From assembly GCA_900550185.1 (NCBI GenBank), contig URRN01000103.1:1-7263 (forward strand): DNA of 7,263 nt. The letters are read 5' to 3'. The position numbers and the translations under genes are program-made. The notes beneath the pieces were generated by a model that saw only the letters and a program-made list of their open reading frames with translations, was not told the DNA's origin and searched no databases. Positions 1 through 6,027 of the stretch are shown here, one piece after another. The DNA is from an uncultured Collinsella sp. Its GTDB lineage: Bacteria > Actinomycetota > Coriobacteriia > Coriobacteriales > Coriobacteriaceae. Each line of letters starts with the position of its first letter. Position 1 is the first letter of the stretch.

Positions 1-425
1 TGGTACTCGATGAGCCCATGGCGGGGCTCGATCCGGCGGCGCGCAGTGATTTCCTGGAGCTCATCGATCGACTTCACCATGGGGGCCTGACCGTCGTCAT
101 GGTCTCACACAGTATGGATGACCTTGCCAATTGCTGCGATCGTATTGTCGTGATGAACGAGGGCGCGGTGTTTGCTGAGGGCACGCCCGCTCAGGTTTTT
201 GCGCATGCGGATGAGCTCAAGTCGATTGGCTTGGGTGTTCCCGCTGCCCAGCGCATGGCGCTGGCGCTCGCGGAAGCGGGCGTGCCGCTGCGTCGCGGCG
301 GGCTCTATACGGTTGAGTCGTTGGCCGACGAGTTGGCAGATTTGCCGATCGGTCGCTCAGGCGGTTCTTCTAACGTCTCGGACAAGGCCAAATCCGAAAC
401 GGTCGCGCGAGAGGAGGGTTGCTGA
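1..425 (+). CDS. ecfA2: ECF transporter energy-coupling ATPase, C-terminal part (probably EcfA2); 5' end outside window
   Basis: This is the C-terminal part of an ABC ATPase that powers an energy-coupling factor (ECF) vitamin/metal importer at the inner face of the membrane. The open frame enters from the window edge, with its first whole codon at position 3. It begins in the Walker B segment VLDEPMAGLDP, whose Glu is the expected catalytic base, followed by the D-loop. The H-loop histidine is in VVMVSHSMDD. After that comes the MNEGAVFAEGTPAQVF stretch and the C-terminal region GLGVPAAQRMALAL...LYTVESLADEL, typical of EcfA proteins and absent from most other ABC ATPases. Walker A and the signature motif lie outside the window. 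The last 25 or so residues are a polar, probably disordered tail. The stop overlaps the ecfT start by one base, implying translational coupling. EcfA2 rather than EcfA1 is inferred only from its place directly before ecfT. Confidence 0.88.
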   Translation, partial: VLDEPMAGLDPAARSDFLELIDRLHHGGLTVVMVSHSMDDLANCCDRIVVMNEGAVFAEGTPAQVFAHADELKSIGLGVPAAQRMALALAEAGVPLRRGGLYTVESLADELADLPIGRSGGSSNVSDKAKSETVAREEGC

Positions 426-1225
426 TGGAGGCGTTTTCGTTTGGCAGCTACTATCCGAGCGATAGCGCGATCCATCGCCTGGATCCGCGCACCAAGCTGC
501 TCCTGGGCTTTGTGTTTTTGATCACGACGCTGACCGTCGGCGGCTTCCGCGGATTAGCCCCTGTCGCAATTTTCGTTGTGCTGATCTATGTCGTGTCCCG
601 GGTGCCGGCTCGTCGCGTTCTGTCGTCGATGGCGCCGCTGCTGGCAATCGTCGTCGTGGTCGCGGTGCTCAACTTGTTTACCGATCAGAGTGGGCGCATC
701 CTGTGGCAGCTCGGCTTTCTGCGGATAAGCGAGGGCTCGCTGCATTCCGCCGCCTTTATGGCGTGCCGCCTGACCTTGATGATGGCCGGTATGAGCGCCA
801 TCACGCTCACCACACCGACGCTCGACCTCACCGCGGGCTTCGAGCGCCTGCTCGCGCCGTTTGCGCGTGTGGGGCTCCCTGCGCACGAGCTCGGCATGAT
901 CATGGGCATCGCGCTGCGCTTTATGCCGCAGTTTGCCACCGAGATGAAGCAGACGGCCGATGCGCAGGCAAGCCGTGGTGCACGCGTAACGGGTGGCCCG
1001 CTCGGCGGCGTGCGTATGCTCGGCAGTGTGGCGATTCCACTGTTCACGGGCGTGTTCCGTCATGCCGAGACGTTGTCTGCTGCCATGGATGCACGCTGCT
1101 ATCACGGCGAACAGGGCCGCACGCGTCTGCATGCGCTTGCATTTGGCCGCGGCGATGCGTTGGCGGCGGTGGTGACAGCGCTGCTGCTCATCTGCGTCAT
1201 CGTCATCAATCTTCAACTTGTTTAG
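425..1225 (+). CDS. ecfT: ECF transporter transmembrane coupling subunit EcfT
   Basis: This 266-residue integral membrane protein couples two EcfA ATPases to a substrate-binding S component. The N-terminus has the family pattern FxFGxYYPxxSxIHRLDPRTKL. Hydrophobic segments lie roughly at residues 24-40, 43-58, 70-85, 108-125 and 246-264. Between them is the cytoplasmic coupling domain with its two Ala-Arg motifs: ASRG at 182-185, and AMDARCYHG around 220-228, where Cys replaces Gly as in many relatives. An ATG at 425 is chosen because GAGGAGGG at 411-418 sits six bases upstream. An in-frame TTG at 419 would leave no spacing to that site. The one-base overlap with the ATPase gene fits one transcript. 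No S component is visible, so the transported substrate cannot be told. In group II ECF systems the module is shared by several S components encoded elsewhere. Confidence 0.93.
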   Translation: MEAFSFGSYYPSDSAIHRLDPRTKLLLGFVFLITTLTVGGFRGLAPVAIFVVLIYVVSRVPARRVLSSMAPLLAIVVVVAVLNLFTDQSGRILWQLGFLRISEGSLHSAAFMACRLTLMMAGMSAITLTTPTLDLTAGFERLLAPFARVGLPAHELGMIMGIALRFMPQFATEMKQTADAQASRGARVTGGPLGGVRMLGSVAIPLFTGVFRHAETLSAAMDARCYHGEQGRTRLHALAFGRGDALAAVVTALLLICVIVINLQLV

Positions 1226-1255
1226 GCGCGATTCGAGCGCAGGAAAGGGATTCCC

Positions 1256-1702
1256 ATGACCGACAACGACCGCACGGCGCAGCTCGAGCGCGCCTGTTCG
1301 TATCTTAGGCGTATTCCGGCGTGGTATCTCGCCACGATCGACGTGACGGACGGACATCAGCCGCGCGTGAGGCCGTTCTCGTTTGCCATGGTCGATGATG
1401 ACAAGCTGTGGTTTTGCACCTCGCGCGATAAGGATGTGTGGGCCGAGCTCAGCGCGAACCCCAAGTTTGAGGTTTCGGGTTGGAAACCGGGGGAGTGCTG
1501 GATTGTGCTGACCGGCGAGGCCGCGCTCGAGGACGACGCGGTCGTGAGCGACCGGGTGCGCCAGGCGGGCTTTAAGCATATGGTGGGCATTGGCGAGCAA
1601 CACGAGAGTGCCAACGACGGTCGCCTTGCGTTTTTCTCGGTGCGCAATATCGCCGCCCGCTTCTGTGATATCGACGGCAGCGAGGAGCGCCTGGAGCTCT
1701 AG
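1256..1702 (+). CDS. Pyridoxamine 5'-phosphate oxidase-like FMN-binding split-barrel protein (paralog 1)
   Basis: This 148-residue soluble protein belongs to the pyridoxamine 5'-phosphate oxidase-like split-barrel superfamily, whose members bind FMN or related cofactors. The visible pattern is an N-terminal helix (about 7-18), then PAWYLAT (21-27), PRVRPFSFA (36-44) and DDKLWFCTSRDKDVWAEL (48-65), which is the usual strand/phosphate-contact region. The segment FEVSGWKPGECWIVLTGEA (71-89) and the closing strand RLAFFSV (123-129) follow. There is no signal peptide or membrane segment. AGGAAAGGGA (1241-1250) lies five bases before the ATG. Only 30 bases separate it from ecfT, so co-transcription is likely. 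It is far shorter than true PdxH, so I do not call it that. A general flavin reductase/oxidase or nitro-compound detoxification role (NimA-like) is possible, but the substrate is unknown. The next gene encodes a clear paralog. Confidence 0.8.
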   Translation: MTDNDRTAQLERACSYLRRIPAWYLATIDVTDGHQPRVRPFSFAMVDDDKLWFCTSRDKDVWAELSANPKFEVSGWKPGECWIVLTGEAALEDDAVVSDRVRQAGFKHMVGIGEQHESANDGRLAFFSVRNIAARFCDIDGSEERLEL

Positions 1703-1746
1703 CTCACACAAACCAGGCTCTCAAACTGGCTAGTACAGGAGGAAAC

Positions 1747-2157
1747 GTGGACGGATTGAATACGGTTTTGGAGTATCTGACGTCGGTGCCGGCGTGGTAC
1801 TTGGCGACGAGCGTGGACGGGCAGCCACATGTACGTCCGTTCTCGTTTGCACAGATTCAGGACGGTAAGCTGTGGTTTGTGACGGCGCGCACCAAAGACG
1901 TGTGGCAAGAGCTGCTGCAAAATCAGCGCTTTGAGGCCACGAGTTGGTGGCCGGGCCATGGCTGGCTCATCTTGCGCGGGCATGCGGGTCTGGATGACCA
2001 GGCCGCTCCCGATATGCGCGAGGCTGGATGGAAACATCTTGAGCGCTTGAGCGAGCACTATGAGGGGCCTAACGACCCCACGCTCGTCTTCTTTAGCGTG
2101 GAGGAACCCGAGGCCTTTATCTGCAATCACGACGAATGGGTGCCGGTCGAGCTCTAA
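1747..2157 (+). CDS. Pyridoxamine 5'-phosphate oxidase-like FMN-binding split-barrel protein (paralog 2)
   Basis: This 136-residue tandem paralog of the preceding gene is a little under half identical by eye, in the same order of blocks: PAWYLAT (15-21), PHVRPFSFA (27-35), DGKLWFVTARTKDVWQEL (39-56), ATSWWPGHGWLILRGHAGL (64-82), the AGWKHLERLSEHYEGPND region (93-110) and LVFFSV (113-118). The copies have clearly diverged. This one lacks a short N-terminal stretch and a two-residue loop after the first strand, and it has Trp-Trp where paralog 1 has Gly-Trp. The start is GTG at 1747, with AGGAGG at 1737-1742 four bases upstream; no nearby ATG in frame competes. The gap to the previous gene is 44 bases, so both probably share the ecf transcript. 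The expected cofactor is FMN and the substrate is unknown. It appears to be the last gene of this unit, followed by a large hairpin. Confidence 0.8.
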   Translation: MDGLNTVLEYLTSVPAWYLATSVDGQPHVRPFSFAQIQDGKLWFVTARTKDVWQELLQNQRFEATSWWPGHGWLILRGHAGLDDQAAPDMREAGWKHLERLSEHYEGPNDPTLVFFSVEEPEAFICNHDEWVPVEL

Positions 2158-2200
2158 ACGAGTCTCTCAGCAAGCTTCGACAATTCAAATTCTCGCATAT

Positions 2201-2257
2201 AGCGGGCCCCACATTGCAACGTCACCGTAAGGTGCACTGGGTAATATGGGGCCCGCT
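2201..2257 (+). terminator. Large GC-rich hairpin after the flavoprotein genes, likely transcription terminator
   Basis: A perfect 11-bp inverted repeat pairs AGCGGGCCCCA (2201-2211) with TGGGGCCCGCT (2247-2257). After one mismatch the stem continues for five more pairs (2213-2217 with 2241-2245, one of them G-U). The apical loop contains a further small hairpin, CACC (2223-2226) with GGTG (2231-2234). Its place 43 bases after a stop codon and before a divergently regulated cluster suits a terminator. However, the downstream side is only CCATTTG, not a real T-run, and the opposite strand has no T-run either. It may be a rho-independent terminator with a weak tail, a processing or stability hairpin, or a copy of a dispersed palindromic repeat. 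The structure is certain; the function is inferred. Confidence 0.5.
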
Positions 2258-2301
2258 CCATTTGTCAATTCCTTCAAGCGAATGTGTCGGGAATGTTTCA
2301 A

Positions 2302-2336
2302 TGCATGAATATGCAAGCCATTTACGTATTCATGCA
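2302..2336 (+). promoter_or_regulatory. Tandem ArgR operator (ARG boxes) upstream of argC
   Basis: Two near-identical 14-bp boxes lie in opposite orientation: TGCATGAATATGCA (2302-2315) and, on the other strand, TGCATGAATACGTA (2323-2336). Their centres are 21 bp apart, two helical turns, which is the spacing known for paired ARG boxes bound by one ArgR/AhrC hexamer. The TGAATA half-site core and the TGCA flank match the known ARG box pattern (CATGAATA...). Together they form a perfect 11-bp inverted repeat (2301-2311 with 2327-2337). Location about 85 bases before argC fits arginine-dependent repression of the cluster. A weaker half-site, TGCATAAAT (2395-2403), lies closer to the gene. The argR gene itself is not in the window. 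Confidence 0.75.
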
Positions 2337-2344
2337 TCTTTTGG

Positions 2345-2353
2345 TGCTAAAGT
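2345..2353 (+). promoter_or_regulatory. Possible extended -10 promoter element for argC
   Basis: TG-C-TAAAGT resembles an extended -10 element (TGnTATAAT, four of six matches in the hexamer). It sits just downstream of the second ARG box, so the -35 region would fall inside that box, which would explain repression by steric blocking. No good -35 hexamer is seen at normal spacing, so the assignment is tentative. Confidence 0.3.
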
Positions 2354-2422
2354 TTCAACCCACTTCATAACGACCGCTGCGAAATGCGCATCGGTGCATA
2401 AATCGCAGACAAGGAGTCTGAT

Positions 2423-3493
2423 ATGTCTTTGAAGGTTGGAATCGTCGGCGCGGCTGGATATGCCGGAGCCGAGCTCATTCGCCTCGTGCTCGGTCATCCC
2501 GAGTTTGAACTTGTCGCCATTACGTCCAACGCCGATGCCGGCCAGCCGTTGTCTGCGGTGTACCCGAGCTTCACCGGCGTAAGCGATCTTGTCTTCACGA
2601 CGCATGATGCCCCCGAGCTCAAGAACTGCGACGCGGTATTTTTGGCCGTGCCGCACACCGCCGCCATGGCGCAGGTGCCCGCCCTGCTTGCCGCAGACGT
2701 TTCCTGCTTTGATCTTTCGGCCGATTACCGCCTGAGCGATCCGGCCGTGTTTGAGGCATGGTATGCCGCCGAGCACACGAGCCCCGAGCTACTCAAGACA
2801 CGTGCCTTCGGCCTGCCCGAGCTGTTCTGCCAGGACTTGGAGACCGCCGCATCCGACCATGCCGACGGCAAACCCGTGCTGGTCGCCTGCGCCGGTTGCT
2901 ATCCCACCGCAACGAGCCTTGCCGCCGCGCCCGCCGTGCGCGCGGGCTGGGTGGCCGAGAACGGCCCCGTGATTGTCGATGCCATCAGCGGTGTGACGGG
3001 TGCCGGCAAGTCCTGCAACGCTCGTACGCATTTTTGCAGCGCCGACGAGAATTTGGAAGCATACGGCGTGGGCAAGCATCGCCACACGCCCGAGATTGAG
3101 CAAATCCTTGGCCTGACCGATCGCGTCGTCTTTACCCCGCACCTGGCACCGCTCAAGCGCGGTCTGCTCTCCACGGTGACGCTGCCGCTCGCGCCGCAGG
3201 CTCTCGACACGCTGGCTCTTGAGGATGTCGTCGACCATTACAAGCAGTTCTACGCCGGTCGCACCTTTGTGCGCGTGCTCGATGCCGGCCAGCAGCCCAA
3301 GACGGCTTCGGTCGTCGGCACCAACGCTGCCCAGATTGGCCTCGCGCTCAACAAGCGCGCGGGCGTGCTGGTGGCGGCGGGCGCCATCGACAATCTGTGC
3401 AAGGGCGCTGCGGGCCAAGCAGTCCAGTGCGCCAATATCGTCTTTGGCTTTGACGAGCGACGAGGCTTGCCTACAGTGGCGTGCCCGGTGTAG
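2423..3493 (+). CDS. argC: N-acetyl-gamma-glutamyl-phosphate reductase (ArgC)
   Basis: This enzyme catalyses the NADPH-dependent reduction of N-acetylglutamyl 5-phosphate to N-acetylglutamate 5-semialdehyde, the third step of ornithine synthesis, in the cytoplasm. The 356-residue length is normal for the family. The N-terminal Rossmann motif is VGIVGAAGYAGAELIRL (residues 5-21). The catalytic cysteine is Cys159 in CAGCYPT, and the conserved histidine motif GKHRHTPEIEQ begins at 217. The substrate-binding region FTPHLAPLKRGLLSTV and the late NLCKGAAGQAVQ motif are both present. AAGGAG at 2411-2416 lies six bases before the ATG. It is the first gene of the arginine cluster and lies behind a tandem ArgR-type operator, so arginine repression is expected. 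A terminator-like hairpin separates it from argJ. Confidence 0.97.
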   Translation: MSLKVGIVGAAGYAGAELIRLVLGHPEFELVAITSNADAGQPLSAVYPSFTGVSDLVFTTHDAPELKNCDAVFLAVPHTAAMAQVPALLAADVSCFDLSADYRLSDPAVFEAWYAAEHTSPELLKTRAFGLPELFCQDLETAASDHADGKPVLVACAGCYPTATSLAAAPAVRAGWVAENGPVIVDAISGVTGAGKSCNARTHFCSADENLEAYGVGKHRHTPEIEQILGLTDRVVFTPHLAPLKRGLLSTVTLPLAPQALDTLALEDVVDHYKQFYAGRTFVRVLDAGQQPKTASVVGTNAAQIGLALNKRAGVLVAAGAIDNLCKGAAGQAVQCANIVFGFDERRGLPTVACPV

Positions 3494-3495
3494 CA

Positions 3496-3534
3496 CATTC
3501 GATTGTTAACGATTTGGTAGTCGGGCATCGAATG
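3496..3534 (+). promoter_or_regulatory. Possible antiterminator stem competing with the argC-argJ hairpin
   Basis: CATTCGAT (3496-3503) is perfectly complementary to ATCGAATG (3527-3534), with a 23-base loop. The right arm shares ATCG (3527-3530) with the 5' arm of the following terminator-like stem, so the two folds exclude each other. Such a pair is what an attenuator needs, but this stem is much weaker than the terminator. No leader peptide or ligand-binding fold is recognised, so function is inference only. Confidence 0.3.
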
Positions 3535-3601
3535 GGGCGCCACTCTTAAGCTGGTCTCATGATCACGACTGGCATGGCGCACCAACCGATGCCCATTTTT
3601 T
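3523..3601 (+). terminator. Terminator-like hairpin with T-run between argC and argJ (candidate attenuator)
   Basis: GGGCATCG (3523-3530) pairs perfectly with CGATGCCC (3587-3594), followed by A and six T (3596-3601). Inside, the stem continues after a 2x2 internal loop with TGG/CCA (3533-3535 with 3582-3584), then a single mismatch, then GCGCCA/TGGCGC (3537-3542 with 3575-3580), leaving a 32-base loop. Stem plus T-run is the classic intrinsic terminator layout. Because argJ, argB and argD follow with no convincing new promoter, partial termination or regulated read-through within one operon is the likeliest role. The alternative is a true argC terminator with an unseen argJ promoter. Confidence 0.65.
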
Positions 3602-3627
3602 GTTTGACATAAGGAGTCGTAAAGACG

Positions 3628-4896
3628 ATGAATGCTGAGCAGTTCGATATCAAGATTCGTGCCGTAGAGGGCGGCGTAACGGCGGCGGCCGGCTTTAAGG
3701 CGGCGGGCATCCATGCCGGATTCCGCAAGAATCCCGAGCGCCTGGATTACGCGCTCGTCGTGCCCGATAAGCCTTGCCCCGGGGCCGGTGTGTTTACGAC
3801 TAACCGCTTTTGTGCGGCGCCCGTGCAGGTGAGCCGTGCCAACTTGGGCGGCGCCGACAAGGGCTACGGCGTCATTGCCGGCGTTTCGGTCAACTCTGGC
3901 AATGCCAACGCCGCCACGGGTGAGACCGGCCTTGCATGCGCGCGCGAGACGTGCAGCATCGCATCGCAGGTCATCGGCTGCGAGCCCCGGCAGATTCTGG
4001 TTGCCTCCACGGGCGTGATTGGCCAGATTCTGCCGATCGACACGTTTGAGACCGCCATTCCTGCTGCCTACGAGGCGCTCTCCGCCCACGGTGGCGCCGA
4101 TGCCGCTCGCGCCATCATGACGACCGACACGCACTCCAAGGAGTACGCCGTGTCCTACGTCAGTGAGGCTGCGGGTCATGCGGGCAATGTCTATACGGTA
4201 GGCGGAATGTGCAAGGGCTCGGGCATGATCATGCCCAACATGGCCACCATGATCGCAGTTATCACCACCGATGTCCCCGTCGAGCCTGCGGCACTTCATG
4301 CCCTGCTGCTCTCGACCGTCAAGCAGACCTTTAACAAGGTAACGGTCGATTCCGACACCTCGACCAACGACACCTGCATCATGCTTGCCTCCGGCGCCGC
4401 TGCCGCAGATGCCGAGCCTATCGTCGAGGGCTCCGATGCCTTTGACGAGTTGGCATTTGCCGTGCACGAGGTGTGCGAGAGCCTGGCGCGCAATATCGCC
4501 GCCGATGGTGAGGGCGCATCCAAGCTTGTTACGGTCAACGTTACCGGCGCCGCCAACGACGAGGAGGCCGATATCGCCGCCCGTGCCGTTGCCAACTCGC
4601 CGCTCGTTAAGACCTGCATCGCCGGCCACGACTGCAACTGGGGTCGCGTTGCTATGGCGCTTGGCAAGTGCGGCGTGAAGTTTAATCAGGAAGATGTTTC
4701 CATCGACATGATGGGCATGCCTGTCTGTCGCGACGGTCTGACTGTTCCCTTTGACGAGGACGAGGCTCTGCGACGTTTTGAGGCGCCCGAGATTGTGATC
4801 TCGGCAGACCTGGGCGCGGGCGACGCGGCGACCACCGTGTGGACTTGCGACCTCACGCACGAGTACATCTCCATTAACGGCGACTACCGTTCCTAG
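3628..4896 (+). CDS. argJ: Glutamate N-acetyltransferase / ornithine acetyltransferase (ArgJ)
   Basis: ArgJ moves the acetyl group from N-acetylornithine to glutamate, releasing ornithine and regenerating the pathway's first intermediate. Bifunctional members also use acetyl-CoA. The 422-residue proenzyme is expected to cleave itself before the nucleophile Thr207 in KGSGMIMPNMATM, giving alpha (about 1-206) and beta (207-422) chains. Other family blocks visible are GGVTAAAGFKAAGIHAG near the N-terminus, VNSGNANAATG, ILVASTGVIGQ, TVDSDTSTNDT (Ser where Gly is more usual), GHDCNWGRV and the C-terminal ISINGDYRS. AAGGAG at 3611-3616 lies eleven bases before the ATG, somewhat far but with no better start. 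A terminator-like hairpin lies just upstream. Whether it is mono- or bifunctional cannot be told from sequence alone. No argA or argE is visible here, which fits the recycling pathway. Confidence 0.97.
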   Translation: MNAEQFDIKIRAVEGGVTAAAGFKAAGIHAGFRKNPERLDYALVVPDKPCPGAGVFTTNRFCAAPVQVSRANLGGADKGYGVIAGVSVNSGNANAATGETGLACARETCSIASQVIGCEPRQILVASTGVIGQILPIDTFETAIPAAYEALSAHGGADAARAIMTTDTHSKEYAVSYVSEAAGHAGNVYTVGGMCKGSGMIMPNMATMIAVITTDVPVEPAALHALLLSTVKQTFNKVTVDSDTSTNDTCIMLASGAAAADAEPIVEGSDAFDELAFAVHEVCESLARNIAADGEGASKLVTVNVTGAANDEEADIAARAVANSPLVKTCIAGHDCNWGRVAMALGKCGVKFNQEDVSIDMMGMPVCRDGLTVPFDEDEALRRFEAPEIVISADLGAGDAATTVWTCDLTHEYISINGDYRS

Positions 4897-4977
4897 ATTC
4901 CAGGCACGCTGCGTATCTTGCCGCGATTGCGGACAGCGGAGCACGGCGCGATAACGATACGAAAGACGAGGCAGATT

Positions 4978-5958
4978 ATGAAATTCGCACGCGATTGTCG
5001 TTCGAGCGAATCCAACGAAGCAACCGCGCAGCTGCTGTTCGAAGCGCTGCCGTGGATTAAGAACCTGACCGGCAAGACGGTTGTTATCAAATATGGCGGA
5101 GCCGCCATGGTTGATGAGCAGCTGCGCCGCGACGTGATGAGCGACATCGTCCTGCTTAAGATCATCGGCATGCGCCCCGTCATCGTGCATGGCGGCGGCA
5201 AGGCTATCAACGAGGCGCTTAGCCACTACGACATCCCCGTCGAGTTTATGAACGGCCAGCGCGTGACCACGCCGGCGACCATGGATATCGTGCGCGAGGT
5301 GCTGGGCGGCAAGGTCAACCAGGAGCTGGTCGCGGCGCTCAACCATCACGGCAACCTGGCCGTGGGCGTTTCGGGCAGCGATGCCGGTACGCTCATCGCC
5401 GAGCCGCTCGACCCCGAACTCGGCCGCGTAGGCAAGGTCACGCACGTCAACACCGACTATATCGAGCGCCTGCTCGATAGCGAGTACATCCCCGTCATCG
5501 CTACCGTCGCGGCGGGGGAGGACGGCGGTTTCTTCAACATCAACGCCGATACCGCCGCCGGTGCCGTTGCGGCGGCGCTGCATGCGCATAAGGCGATCTT
5601 TTTGACCGACGTCGACGGCCTGTACAAGGACTTTAGCGATAAAGACTCACTCATCTCCAACCTAACGCTCGACGAGGTTAACGAAATGCTCTACGGCGGC
5701 GAGGTCGATAAGGGCATGATTCCCAAGCTGCGTGCGGCCGTCGATGCGCTTACCGGCGGCGTATTTCGTGCCCACATCATTAACGGTACCACGCCGCACT
5801 CGCTGCTGCTGGAGCTGCTGACCGATGCCGGCGTCGGCACCGTGATCCATTCCACCGAGACGGCTTACGAGTTCGATACGCATCCGCATCCGCTTTCGAC
5901 GTTTGCTGCGCGTCTGACCGAGAACCTCGACGAGGTCGAGAAGCTTCAGACAGTCTAA
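4978..5958 (+). CDS. argB: Acetylglutamate kinase (ArgB), probably arginine-inhibited type
   Basis: ArgB phosphorylates N-acetylglutamate with ATP, the usual control point of the pathway. Amino-acid-kinase motifs visible are KYGGAAM (Lys38-Met44), HGGGKAIN (71-78), NADTAAGAVAAAL (189-201) and DVDGLYKD (211-218), ending with PHSLLLELLTDAGVGTVI (about 273-290). Before KYGG is an N-terminal helix, EATAQLLFEALPWIKNLTGK, of the kind known from hexameric, arginine-inhibited kinases (Thermotoga and Pseudomonas types). Short arginine-insensitive enzymes such as that of E. coli lack it. The ATG at 4978 is chosen, with a weak GAGG at 4968-4971; an in-frame TTG at 4918 has no binding site. At 326 residues it is longer than the usual 290-300 because of an extra C-terminal tail (292-326). 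The 81-base gap to argJ holds only weak potential stems. Confidence 0.96.
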   Translation: MKFARDCRSSESNEATAQLLFEALPWIKNLTGKTVVIKYGGAAMVDEQLRRDVMSDIVLLKIIGMRPVIVHGGGKAINEALSHYDIPVEFMNGQRVTTPATMDIVREVLGGKVNQELVAALNHHGNLAVGVSGSDAGTLIAEPLDPELGRVGKVTHVNTDYIERLLDSEYIPVIATVAAGEDGGFFNINADTAAGAVAAALHAHKAIFLTDVDGLYKDFSDKDSLISNLTLDEVNEMLYGGEVDKGMIPKLRAAVDALTGGVFRAHIINGTTPHSLLLELLTDAGVGTVIHSTETAYEFDTHPHPLSTFAARLTENLDEVEKLQTV

Positions 5959-5996
5959 CTGACCCGCAGCCGCCCCATTTCTGCACCCATAGGCCT

Positions 5997-6010
5997 GCGC
6001 CGTCCGGCGC
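5997..6010 (+). other. Small GC-rich hairpin just before the argD ribosome binding site
   Basis: GCGCC (5997-6001) and GGCGC (6006-6010) form a five-pair stem with a four-base GTCC loop in the 69-base argB-argD gap, ending five bases before the GAAAGG binding site (6016-6021). There is no T-run, so it is not an intrinsic terminator. It could mark an mRNA processing or stability site or be chance in GC-rich DNA. Confidence 0.25.
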
Positions 6011-6027
6011 TCAACGAAAGGCATCCC

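Noticed and set aside
554..1711. A 385-codon minus-strand open frame opposite ecfT and the first flavoprotein gene
   Set aside because: Same composition artefact: His/Arg-rich translation without motifs, and the plus-strand genes here are unambiguous.
2384..2401. Five-codon upstream frame (M-R-I-G-A-stop) before argC, a possible arginine leader peptide
   Set aside because: It has only one Arg codon, no ribosome binding site, and no terminator hairpin between it and argC, so leader-peptide attenuation is not supported.
2136..2432. A 98-codon plus-strand frame covering most of the pre-argC intergenic region
   Set aside because: It runs through the large hairpin and the ArgR-type operator, overlaps both flanking genes, has no ribosome binding site at its start and no recognisable motif.
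3604..3609. Perfect TTGACA hexamer just before argJ, resembling a -35 element
   Set aside because: A -10 element at normal spacing would fall at the argJ start codon and no good hexamer is there. The transcript would lack the ribosome binding site.
4907..4938. Possible stem-loops in the argJ-argB gap (CGCTG/CAGCG and CCGC/GCGG)
   Set aside because: Stems are only four or five pairs, without a T-run, and are expected by chance in GC-rich DNA.
4918..4977. Upstream in-frame TTG start for argB adding 20 residues
   Set aside because: No ribosome binding site precedes it, and the added residues do not resemble kinase N-termini. The ATG at 4978 already includes the whole known N-terminal helix.
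3250..5589. A 779-codon open frame on the minus strand opposite argC, argJ and argB
   Set aside because: It lies antisense to three genes with full sets of family motifs. It has low-complexity His/Arg/Gly-rich composition with no recognisable domain, as expected when GC-rich codons are read on the other strand.
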